Origin: Piscicola geometra
Lineage: Eukaryota; Annelida; Clitellata; Hirudinida; Piscicolidae
Assembly: GCA_943735955.1 (NCBI GenBank)
Contig: OX030966.1
Coordinates: forward strand, 2,738,011 to 2,802,010
Length of the DNA stretch: 64,000 nt
Direction: 5' to 3'
In this document: one piece after another, positions 53,622-64,000 of the stretch
How the letters are laid out: the number at the start of each line of letters is the position of its first letter
How positions within the stretch are numbered: position 1 is the first letter of the stretch
Program-made: the position numbers and the translations under genes
The notes under the pieces: model-generated
The model's database searches: none
The model's input: only the letters and a program-made list of their open reading frames with translations
What the model was told of the DNA's origin: nothing

Positions 53622-56300
53622 AACGAACTAGAATCATTTGTTATGCTATATCATTTGTAAAAACTGGTGTTATTAATTTCTTTTATTAAAAGTTTTTTTA
53701 AATGATGCAAAGGGACACTATATTTAATAGTCGGGTAATATAGATTTGGGGGTTGAAAGTAATAAAAAAGCAATAAAACGTCATGAAACTTCCATATTTT
53801 CTCATTTTTGAAATTGAAATTAATAAAAAATCAAAAATATTTCATAAAACTTGCGATGTGAAATTAAAATAATCAAAAACACTTTTTACACTTCTTGAAG
53901 CAATTGAGATGTATTATTAATTACAAGTCAACTTTAATAAGAGAACTTTATGATTACAATATATAATTGTTTTGTAAGGGTTATTGCAAAGGCTATTAAG
54001 TCATGCATGATTTGTGGAATGCTACATTTTTTTTTTAGTATTGAATCTATAATGTTCCACATAAGCCGACATGTTGTCTGTGAAGAAAAGCCTTAATAAT
54101 TGATGATAAAACTAAAAAAGTTATCAATAAAAAAAAATTCTTTTACTGTACGTTAAGGTTGAAATTAATTTTTTTATCAATTGTTAATATTTAGCGAAAT
54201 TTATAAAAATAGGTCTATCAAAACATTTGAAAGTCAAAAAAAAAACAAACAAAAAAGTTATAATAAAAAAAGTTTGTTTGTCATAACGTTCAGTCAAACT
54301 CTTATGTATTCTGTTACTACTGCAAATAATTCGCCAAAAAGCTCACTTTTTGAACATCTATTAAACTAATTGAGATATTTAGAAAACTTAAAGAAATTTC
54401 AAACATTAAAAAAAGTTAGATATAGATAGAACTGCGCTAATTAGGTTAGCAAACTATAATTGTTAAAAAAATAAATAATAATATTATTATTATTTTTGGA
54501 TAAATAAAATTTTATATATTTTATTTTAAAATTGTTCCACAAATATTCAGATGAGCGGGTTAAGGTTAGAGTTAGGATTAGGGGTTAGTGTTAAGGTTAG
54601 TCTCTTGAATTTGAATTGTTTTATATATTTAATTTAAATTTGGAAAACTAAAATAATAAAAATTGTAAAACGAAAAATATATTATTTAGGAAGTGTTTTA
54701 CTTATTTCTAATTATAATTTCCTCTTTTCGGGGTGTTAGCCTTTTCCAAAATGTGAACTGAGATTTAAAACCTATGAATGCATATTTTAATTAAAAATCT
54801 TTTTATATATGAATATTTCATGCTGGTTGCTAGGTATACTGTTGTTTATTGCATTTTATTGTTGTTTGTTGTGGTAAAGGGTAATGTGCTGAGTATTATA
54901 CTGTAAATTTCATTCGTTTTACTGTAATCTAAAGTACTGCGGATCGAATTTTGGTGATGTAATTAGGCTCTCAAGTTTTATGAGATTGTCTGGGAAGAAG
55001 ATAGGAAGGAACAAACGAAACAGTGTTGTTTAAGAGTGATTGAATGCGAATGATTGGATGGGAATGAATGGATGTGAAATGATTGGATTTGAAATGAGTT
55101 AATCGGAAACAGGCTGTTTTAATTGGATGCGCATGAATGAAAAAGTGATGGATGAGTGGTGGGTGAGTGATGGATAAGTGATGAATTATTGATGGATGAA
55201 TGATGAATGAGTGATTGATGAATGATGGATGATTGTAGAATGGATAGAGAAATGAGAGTTATGTACTAAAAAAGAAATGATGGATGGAGAGAGCGATTGA
55301 AACGAAACGATATTAAACGGATAAATTGGGAGATAACATATGAAAGATGGATGGATGGGAAAAAACGATGGCAACAAGAAAAACGCTTTTTTTATGCTTG
55401 AAATATTTTTCTTCTTTTATACGCTTGTCTAAGCTAAATATAATTCAATTTTTAATTATTTATACATTACCTTGTATGAAAACTGTTTTACATTTCTATC
55501 TTTGAAATTAATTTTGCATAAAAAACTTAATAAAAACTTCGAAATAATTTTTTTTTATTCCACTTCGGGTACCCATGAAGTTTTTGAACTCAGGTACCTG
55601 ACCTGTTAATCGGATATCTGTTGCCATTCCTAATATTATTAGTAATAAAAAAGTAAAACACTAAAATGGTTGAATTAAAAGAAAGATAAAAAATGAATGG
55701 GTCCACGGATGAATGGAGAAGAGGAACAGATGGATAGAGATATGCTTGAGTTGTAAATAAATGGCAGAGGCTGTGGAGGTATGGAGGGGGTGCTGTGATG
55801 GTGGGAATCGAATTAGGATTGAGTGATGAACGATTGAGTTAGTCGATGAGTAATGATGCCATGCACTTATGCAAGAAGAAACGCAAGCATGATGGATGGC
55901 AATGTATAACGGAGATAGCAGTAAGATGCGCTATGCAGGCTGTTGCTGATTAACGTCAAAAAACAATTCGTCTTCAGAGCATGCGCCGAATTAGTTACTT
56001 CTTGTAGATTGAAGACATCAATTGTGGAGCATTGACAATGAAGGGGATGAAATATCAGTGATTATGATTTAGGGATTTTGTGGTGTGGTTTTGTGGAAAA
56101 TTTGGTTTGGAAAGGGCAAAGTTTCTTAAGGTGGGATGGTGAGGTTTGGTAGGGTGATGTGGTTTGATGGAAAATGTGGTTTGGTCAGAAGATCTGGTGT
56201 GTGTATGTCTGGTATGATGGTGGTGTGTCTGATGGTGTGGTGTAGTGGTGATGGAGATGGTGGTGGTGGTGATGGTGATGTGTAAATTAGTAAAATCTGC
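53622..56300. other. AT-rich intronic/intergenic sequence
   Basis: A telomere-like GTTAGG-variant patch lies at 54557-54602. GATGGATGAATGA-type words occupy 55130-55240 and GTGGT-type words 56060-56280. No exon of the Ig-domain gene was found. Confidence 0.4.
54557..54602. repeat. Degenerate GTTAGG-like patch
   Basis: Reads GGTTAAGGTTAGAGTTAGGA then TTAGGGGTTAGTGTTAAGGT. About seven imperfect units similar to the TTAGGG animal telomere repeat; short and imperfect. Confidence 0.5.
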
Positions 56301-56440
56301 AATGTAATTCTTTTACATATTCATACAAGATAAATATCCACATGTTTAGACATTTCAAACATTATTTTATGATTCCAGTAATGTGGTATTCAATCATTAG
56401 ACTTTTGTATCCTTACAACAAACAATGTATAAAATGGGAA

Positions 56441-56584
56441 AAGATCAAAAAGTTTCAGAAACGGGTCGGGACCGGAAACGGGACGGGAATCAAAATTCTG
56501 ATGACCAACGGGAACGGGACGGGAAAAGTGACTTCGGGACCGAGATGGGACCAGGAAGGAAAAATGGTCCCAGTCCGAGCTCTA
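56441..56584. mobile_element. Right end of a hAT element (solo remnant)
   Basis: About 140 bp of GGGAACGGGACGGGA-type subterminal repeats ending GTCCGAGCTCTA. It matches the right end of the element at 61726-63234 (AATCAAAATTCTGATG is shared) with one change in the 12-bp terminus. The left part is absent. Confidence 0.7.
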
Positions 56585-56599
56585 GTGTGTGCATTTGCA

Positions 56600-57430
56600 T
56601 GTGTAAATGTGTGTGTGTGTGTGTGTTTGTGTGTGTATGTGTGTGTTTTTGTGTGTGAGTGTGTTTGTGTCGTATTTTTGTGGTGGAAATGTAATGAAGT
56701 AGTAGGAGTTTTTTTTGAATTTGCTGTGTGTGGTGGTGGTAGTGCGTTGCAGCTGATCGAGGTGTGTTGGTAAAAAAATTCAATAAAAAGAGTTTCCTGT
56801 TTTCGCTTATTTTAAAAATTGTTTGCCTTAGAAAATGAAAACAAATATTTATATTATTCCAAAGAATATAGAATGAAGTAATGAAGAAAGCTCTTATGAA
56901 AAAATGATATAAATATTTATTCATTAGCACATACTCTAGTTTAATATTTAATTTCAATTGATATTAAAAAGACACAAAGTAAAAAAGTATTTATAAATTA
57001 GAATAATGGAATACAAATGTTTCCGTAAGATATTAAAGACGGTAAGAGATAAATTCATCTAATTGGATTCTGGAAAAATTATATTGATTTTTTTAAAAGA
57101 GAAAAACTAAAACTTATGAAATAGAAGAAAATGTGTCTGTATTAGCAAACACGAACGTTTTTTTTGCGGGAAAGCATTTTAGCGGAAGGAGGAACTTTTG
57201 GGAAGAGTGGATGTATTTTGGGAGGGTGGACGAGGGGGACAAGGAATGACAAAGGTTGTTTAGTAGTGTAAAACTAGTAGAGTGCTGCTTCAATGATTTA
57301 AAAAATCAAACTTATACATTTTGAAATGTAAATTTAGAAAACATATTTGAAAAAACACAAAAAAGTTTTTTTTATCGATTTTCTCACATAAATGCGGATT
57401 TCCTTGAGTTTCCTTTTGATAATTTTTTTT
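56600..57430. other. AT-rich sequence with a short GTGT tract
   Basis: Interrupted GT repeats at 56590-56670. No exon supported. Confidence 0.4.
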
Positions 57431-57594
57431 CATGCTAAAAAACAAAGTTTTTAAAAAAAAGTTTTTTTACGAAGACAGCGCACGCATAGTTTTTTTTGAT
57501 TTTTCACGTTTCCAATTTCGTTTTGCGGCAGATTCAATTTTGGTCTTTCACACCACAAACAATTTGATTTTGTCAGCATATTTATTTTGTTTTA

Positions 57595-57780
57595 ACCCCA
57601 TCATCACCATCATCAATTTCATCACCCCCATCAAATTCATCACCATCATCATAGTCTCCACCATCATCACTATCATCATCATCGTCCATATCATCAAGAT
57701 TTTCACCCGCACCATCATCCCAATCACCATCATGACCATCATCACCATCATCATTCTCACCGCCACACCATTATCATTGA
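57595..57780. repeat. Interrupted CAT/ATC trinucleotide repeats
   Basis: CATCATCACC-type words on the plus strand. Met-rich or Ile-rich frames are artefacts. Confidence 0.7.
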
Positions 57781-58559
57781 CAAAACATACAATTTATTTA
57801 AAATAATTTTGTTTTAAATTTTAAACTTTGTTTAAAAGGTTTCAATAAAACCGAAAATGAGGAATATTCATCACACACGTCATTCTTTTGTGAGCTTTCT
57901 TTTTCAATTCTACCCTTGTTTAATAATTATTTTCGTTCAGAATTATCCAAAACTGCATTAAAATCTCGTAAATATTTACTTTCACGTTGATTTTTCTTTT
58001 TTTCTCTTTTCTCTGAAAATAAATCTGTCACTTCATTAATACAAAGAGTGGAGAATATTTTTATTATAACAGCGTATCTAGGTAAAAAAAAAAGAGAAAA
58101 AAAATTGGTATAAAGTTTTTCTTCAAACAAGTTTACATTCGTGAATATATTTATTTATTTTTTTCGTCCAAGTCGGATTTTAAAATTATTTAACAAAATC
58201 AAGTATACGAGACGACGATTTTAGTTTTCGGACGTTTTTTTCCGTTTGATACAATGCAATTACTACGTTTGAAGCCCCTGAAGCCGTTTCTTAAATAAAC
58301 AACATTCCATTCGATTCGTCAAAAAAAACAAGAATTTAAACGAATCTGAAATTAGAAAAACCGAATAGCAATTTCACTCTTAGATAATAGAAAAACATTC
58401 CAATAAAAATTTCACAATTATAATTATTGCTATCAATTCTGCGTAAGAGGCGTTCCTGCCTCGCTCCTCGACCACCTCATCACACTTTGTTCGGCGTCTT
58501 GATTCTACATTACGACGTCATGCGCTTATGACTCCACTCATTTATTGCCTCATCAATCT

Positions 58560-58621
58560 CGCGATGACGATAATGATGATGATGATGATAGTGGTGATGA
58601 TGATGATAATGATGATGGCAG

Positions 58622-58659
<38 letters not shown>

Positions 58660-58920
58660 GTTATGATGATGATGATAATGATGATGATGATGGTGATGTT
58701 TTTGATGATGATGATGATGGTGATGTTGTTGATGATGATGGTGGTGATGATGATGATGATGATGGTGAGGATGATGATGATGATGATGATGATGATGGTA
58801 GTAAGGATAATGATAACGATGATGTTAATAATGATGATGATGATGATAATGGTAGTAAGTATGTTGATAACGATGGTGCTAATGATGATAATGATGATGA
58901 TAAAAATGATGAGAATGATC
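58560..58920. repeat. (GAT)n microsatellite, interrupted
   Basis: About 115 GAT/GGT/AAT units. Poly-Asp and poly-Met frames across it are not genes. Just to the left, 58440-58520 is GC-richer and open on the minus strand (RRTKCDEVVEERGRNASYAE), without confirmed splice partners. Confidence 0.9.
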
Positions 58921-58999
58921 CTAAAACAAAAATACGAAAGTGTCTTGTTATTTAATTCAAAGTTTTTCTCAATTTATTAATCTTTTTCACAAATTTAAA

Positions 59000-60700
59000 G
59001 TAAAAAATAGATTTTTAGTATTAAGAAAATTCACTTCACTTTCCAAACAATCCATCTCACCACTTGTTGAAAAAACCCCTCACCATACCACGCCACCCAC
59101 TAAATCACCCACCACACAATCCAACCACCCACCACTCAATCCAACCACCCACTACCCACTACATCATCCACCACTCAATACACCCACCCATCTTTAAATA
59201 AATGTAATTATCAACCTATATTAAACCTGGCGAGCTGTGATAGTTCAATACTTATGACATCGGAACGTTTTACCGAACGTCGAAAGCTCGATTCCTGTCA
59301 TCGCTTAGTAGCTAGCGAAAGGAGGACTTTGGAACCATCTCGTGAATGTAAGAACCACAAGAAAAAGACACGAGAAGATGAATGTCTACGTACACATGTT
59401 AATAGCATTGAGATATGGCTGAGAAAATATATTTAAATTTGACTTTTTTAAGTTCGTTCAAATTTTAAAGAACTCGCTTTTCGTTGTTTTAGCGACGCCC
59501 ACTTCTCCGCGACTAAAAAAGATGCGCTCTTCTCATAACGACGCTTTGTTATTGTCCATTCTCTTGTTGCTGATGACGTTGTTGTCTTGTGTTATTGTTT
59601 TTATTACTCTTTTTTTTGTTCTTTTTGTTATTTTTGTTGTTCTTTTTAGGGTTCGGCTTATGATCATTTATTCTGCATCCTTCCCACGTAAGAACCTTGT
59701 CATATCTTTGGTCAGAATGTTGATCAAATGTTCATTTGATGTTGATGGTGTTGTTGATGATGTTGATCACTATGACGTAATTGTGTTCATGATGATAATG
59801 CTGATGACGATTACGATTATGATGATCATGATCTTAATTCTGATGCTTTTGTTGATAATGATGATGCTCATGATGATGATAACTGCAAATATAATCATAA
59901 TTTACTTACTTACTGCAATAGAACGTCCTATGAAATGAAGAATTTTTGGAAGTTTTTGTTTCAAACAACAGGTTTGTCAGAGAAAAAAACTCTGAGCTAA
60001 TTAACTTTCATAATGAAAAGTAGATCATAAATTTTGGGACTACTCATAAATGATTTATTACTCGTGTGAAGGAGCATTGAAGAAGAAATTATTGAAATAT
60101 TTTTTGAAAAGAGAGAAAAGCATAGTTAATAAGAAACACATAAATTATTTGAAATACATAAACTATCGAAAACACATAAACCATTAAAAACATAAGCTAA
60201 CAAAAAATAAATTATTTGAAACACAGAAACCTTTGTTAAATGAGTATTTAAAAAAAAAATTAAACTTAATTTATTGGAAAAAAGAAATATATAAACGTGA
60301 GGATCTTCAATCAAGCATTAAACCTAGTTTTAAATCGAACATTTTATTTGAAAAAAAAGTTTTCAATGAATCAATGGCGGAAACCTATAAAAATCAGAAA
60401 TTCCTTATCATTTTGAAATCCTTCTGGCCATTCCTAATGGCAATGATGCCTTTGTGGATAATAAGTTTTTGAATATTTTCAAAAAAGATAAAATTATTTA
60501 AATAATTTTTTTAAACAGTTTTGATTACAATGTTTTAAGGCTGGCTTGTTTATGTTTTTTTTACAAATATTTAAAAAAAGATAGAATTTAAAAAATAATA
60601 AATAAGTTAATCAAAGTTTTTACAGTAAAATCATTCCATAATTCTTTAAATGAATTTAATTATTTAATTTTTTGATTCTTTTTAACGTATAAAGTAATTA
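59000..60700. other. Low-complexity and AT-rich intergenic sequence
   Basis: CCACCCACTACA-type repeats at 59080-59200, and GAT/GTTGAT-rich DNA at 59740-59890. At 60130-60230 there are five copies of an AACACATAAACTA-like word. No exon supported. Confidence 0.4.
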
Positions 60701-60718
60701 GAAACTGTAATCCAAGTA

Positions 60719-61500
60719 CAGTAAGGGAGACCGGAGCAAAAGGATGAATGTCTTACTTTTTCAGTTTTTCACTAGATGAGGGCATAAAGCAAACACTACT
60801 GGTTCTTCTATCTTCTTTTGTTGAATAAATGTAAAGATGAAATAGCCATTTTTGAACTAGTTGTGAAGCTTTGATTGTTTACCTCTGTAGCGTTATAACG
60901 TTTATAAATAAGATGGTTTATTTTTCTTTAACATTGAATAGGAATTTATTTCAATTTTTATCTATTACCATTAAAAATGTCATTTAGTTGCTTTTATTCA
61001 CACCAATAAAATCTAAAATTTATAAACAGGCAGTTCTGGGCAAGATGACGAGCTCGTCATGTTGTGATAAAGAATTAAACTAACTGATTACGATAATGGA
61101 GATTTTTTGCTGGTTTGGTTATAGTATTATTCTTTCAAATTGAGAAACCAGCGCAAAGAATTGATGCGGTGAATTGTAGATAACTACGGATATCCAGATT
61201 TCTATCTTTTCTCGTGATATTATAATGTATTTAATTCGATACTTTACATATTTAGGAACAGTTTTATAATTTTTTAAACCATGTAAAAATAATATTATTT
61301 TAAAATGTTGATAGGGTTATGAAAAAATGAAATGAATTCCTATTTATATTTATTTAACAAAATTAATGTTAATATATTAAATGCAAAAAATGAATACTCT
61401 AACAGTTCGTGTTGAATGATTTTTATTATTTCTGAACATGAAATGAAAAAAACCACAGGAATGTTAAACTTAGTCATCTTGCCCCGGTCTTCCCTACATG
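60719..61500. mobile_element. mariner-type non-autonomous element (TA-flanked)
   Basis: Left end CAGTAAGGGAGACCGGAGCA and right end, inverted, CATGTAGGGAAGACCGGGGC, with TA on both outer sides (60717-60718 and 61501-61502). About 780 bp, no open transposase frame. An internal GGGCAAGATGACGAG word repeats part of the terminal motif. Confidence 0.6.
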
Positions 61501-61725
61501 TATGCGAAATTTCATCTGAAAGTCTTCAAAAATGTTCTTTTAAAAATCTTTTTCTGTGAAATGTTTAAATTACTATTTTTGAACAAAAATCTCATTTAAA
61601 AAACATGATGCTGGAAAAGAAAACAAGTTTTAAAAGTTTTCAGAATATTAATTAAGTCTTTATATGTGGGCTTCATGAATTAAATTATTTGATTTTGATT
61701 ATGAATGCGCGTTGTTTGTTCGAAC

Positions 61726-63234
61726 TAGAGGTCGGACCGGGTACCCGATCTGACCGGGTACCCGCGGGTTTCCCGCGGGAACGGGAATGAAAATTAATTT
61801 CGGGACGGAAAAAGTCGGGAACCGGGAATAGGTTTTCGGGACGGGAACGGGAACGGGAATCAACATTCAAATCGGGAACGGGAAAAGACGGGAACGGGAA
61901 TCAACTTTTTAATCGGGAACGGGAAAAACGGGAATAACAGTTATTGGGATTGGATTCTTTAACAATGATTTTTCAGCAAACTTCTAAGTATGTAAATCTT
62001 TATTTCATCGATACTCCGTACTTAAAATAAGTATTAAATGCAATGGAAATGTATAACGAAGCCACCATTGCCAATATCAAAATCTTCAAAACTACATTTG
62101 AAGTTGTTATGATGAGTCCAAAGATTAGGGAGATTAGAACAAATGGGCGATGATGAAAACTTTTCAGATGAAATCAAAATGGTCAGTTATATAATTTTAA
62201 TTTTATAAATTAATACTTTGAATTTGAATGATTAATTTCCAAATGATTGCTCAGTTGATCATTTTGACAAAAGAAAAGATGCCATTGATCTTATTCATAT
62301 GACAGCATGTCTGTTGCATCCCCAGTATGAAAGAATAATAGGAAAAAAGTTTGGGATAGAAGAGAAATAAATACCAAGACTTTCATTAGAGAAAATTTAA
62401 TTCTATTTTGTACAGCCAGACCAAGCTGCAGTGCCTTTGAGAAAAAAACAAATGATGGTTATTTAGACCTATTATGTTTGTTTTTATAATGTAAAAATTA
62501 TAATAAAATTATTATACTATCAAATTATACGAATGATTTTATATTTGAAGTTGTGGAGAATAAGAATGTTGTTAAAAACATATTTCTAACATTATTAAAG
62601 AATTAGTAATAATGAAAAAAGAAAAAAATTCAGAAGAGGATGAATTGAACAAATATTCACAATTACGTCGCAAAAAAAAGTGAAAACTATAAAGATGTAT
62701 TATTTTATTGGAGTAAAATGAGCAATTTTAAAATAGTACAAGAAGTAGCCAAAATTTTGTTTAGTATATCTGCATGTTATATTCGCTGTGAACAGAATTT
62801 TTCAATATGTGGTCGTTTAACTTCAGACCCAAAATCATCTCATTTGAAAGCTGATACTCTTAACGGTTTAACCCGTGTGAAAAGCAATAAAAACTTGATT
62901 GAATTACTCAAAAACAATACTTTCATTTCAATAAATATTGAAATTTAAATCGTGTTTTTTTATTACATTAAAATAATTATTCTCTGACTTTCAAATAATA
63001 AATGTTAAGAAATTTTAGAACTAGCAAGTTTGGGACCAGTGAAAACGGCAGCGAAAATGAATAAAAAAACAAAAAGCTTTCGGGAACGGGTCGGGACGGG
63101 AAAAAAAATTTCGGGAACGGGACGGGACGGGAATCAAAATTCTGATGTCCCATCGGGAACGGGACGGGACGGGAAAACAAATTTCGGGAACGGGACGGGA
63201 CCGGGAATGAAAAATCGTCCATGTCCGACCTCTA
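61726..63234 (+). mobile_element. hAT transposon with intact ends and 8-bp target duplication, transposase degenerate
   Basis: Perfect 12-bp terminal inverted repeats TAGAGGTCGGAC / GTCCGACCTCTA, flanked by the 8-bp duplication GTTCGAAC (61718-61725, 63235-63242). Subterminal regions on both sides carry many GGGAACGGGA repeats. Inside on the plus strand, 62250-62370 reads HFDKRKDAIDLIHMTACLLH then PQYERIIGKKFG, the block around the conserved LLxPxY of hAT transposases. 62718-62948 reads CEQNFSICGRLTSDPKSSHL then KADTLNGLTRVKSNKNL, the C-terminal dimerisation region (usual form: SERxFSxxgxixxxxRsxLxpexle). Most of the N-terminal and catalytic region is gone, at 1509 bp against roughly 2.5-4 kb for autonomous hATs. 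Confidence 0.9.
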
Positions 63235-63242
63235 GTTCGAAC

Positions 63243-64000
63243 AGCTGAAAGATTCTGAAAAACCAAACAATTAGGGCATAAACTTGCTGAAACAACAAAG
63301 CAAACTAATTTGTTTTTTAAAGCCGAAAGTTATCAGTTTTGCCTGCAAGCATGTCATCCCTCCGCTCTTGTTCATATTTCTCACTTATCAGCCTCATCGC
63401 AGCACAACTACACCGACAGCAATGCGAGTCGTCCAAGCTGTATTAACTGTTCGTCTTTTATTTGCATTTCCTGCTCATCATAGCTTTCTCATTTATCTTC
63501 TTTTCTTTTAATTATTATTATTTTCTTTTTTTTCTTTTTTACAATTTTAATTATATTTTCTTACTTTCTTTTTTTTAAAGTTTCATCTTTTATTATTTTT
63601 TACTTTTTTAAAGAATTCTTTTCTCTATCTTTTCTCATTGTCTTTCACGCTGGCCTCTCACCTAAACTAACTCTGAATTATCGCAAGCGACTGCAGCTAT
63701 GCAGGAGTCAAGACGCCCTACGTGGAAACACGCAAGCGTTTGAATTTTTCCGGATCAAAAACTTTTCTTAAAAATGAATTTCTTTTTTCGTAAAAGAATT
63801 TTGAATAGTTTGGAAAAAAATTGCTAGAATAAACGAACGTGGCTTTGTGATTGGAACAAATGTATATAAAATGTGTTGCTTCGCCGTTTGAAAGTTTTGC
63901 AGTCAAAAAAAGGGAGAATCAAAAATCTTTGAATAAAAAATATTTGAGATTTTTGGAAAAAAATTAATTTTGAAAGTAATTCGTACTTACGAAAAAGTGT
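63243..64000. other. Right edge of window, no gene recognised
   Basis: 63340-63480 is GC-richer, with open frames on both strands but no convincing splice sites. 63500-63620 is a T-rich TTTCTTTT tract. Confidence 0.35.

Noticed and set aside
58528..58980. Met-rich and Asp-rich frames
   Set aside because: Interrupted (GAT)n tract.
59240..59340. Possible tRNA-like or SINE sequence containing AAAGCTCGATTCCTGTCATC
   Set aside because: A box B-like word is present, but no box A at the right distance and no cloverleaf could be drawn.
63340..63480. Next exon (second Ig domain) of the IGSF9/turtle-like gene
   Set aside because: GC-rich and open, but no paired cysteines, no Trp and no proper acceptor in phase 1.

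Overview
This is a window of an AT-rich animal (metazoan) nuclear genome, not a prokaryotic one. The genes that can be read are split by GT-AG introns and belong to animal families (7SK RNA capping enzyme, Abl interactor, ANKRD16, an IGSF9/turtle-type immunoglobulin protein, a rhodopsin-class peptide receptor). The space between them is filled with very long microsatellites ((GT)n, (GAT)n, (TAG)n), minisatellites and decayed DNA transposons. The species cannot be fixed from the sequence; an invertebrate is most likely. All exon structures were built by hand from splice consensus, reading-frame continuity and remembered family features. No alignment or search was run.

Layout. 145-1152 (-): three 5' coding exons of a MEPCE/Bin3 methyltransferase that runs off the left edge. 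3306-10092 (-): a 14-exon gene for a 609-residue protein of a family I do not recognise. It has four tandem copies of one module and a C-terminal CaaX prenylation box; this is the most interesting object here. 10.1-18.2 kb: no convincing gene, a 340-bp (GT)n array and a nested transposon pair. 18257-20107 (-): an intronless peptide-type GPCR of 616 residues. 20.1-34.1 kb: mostly repeats, with a 530-bp (GT)n array, a LINE remnant, a second copy of the nested DNA elements, a small hairpin element and two weak candidate exon groups. 34141-37775 (-): an 8-exon ANKRD16 homologue with a Thr-rich insertion coded by a tandem repeat and a 1-kb (TAG)n array in an intron. 39789-42101 (-): a complete 6-exon Abl interactor (ABI). 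43.3-46 kb: THAP-type transposon remnant and SINEs. 47007(?)-52057 (+): the 5' part of an IGSF9/turtle-like cell-surface gene covering its first Ig domain, with a large insertion between the last two strands. 52.0-64.0 kb: no further exon of that gene was found; the interval holds a pogo/Tigger-like element, a TA-flanked mariner-like element, an intact-ended hAT element with an 8-bp target duplication, a second hAT end and long GAT repeats.

The genes do not form a pathway. ABI (WAVE complex, actin) and the Ig protein (cell adhesion) both belong to cell-surface and cytoskeleton biology, but their closeness means nothing demonstrable.
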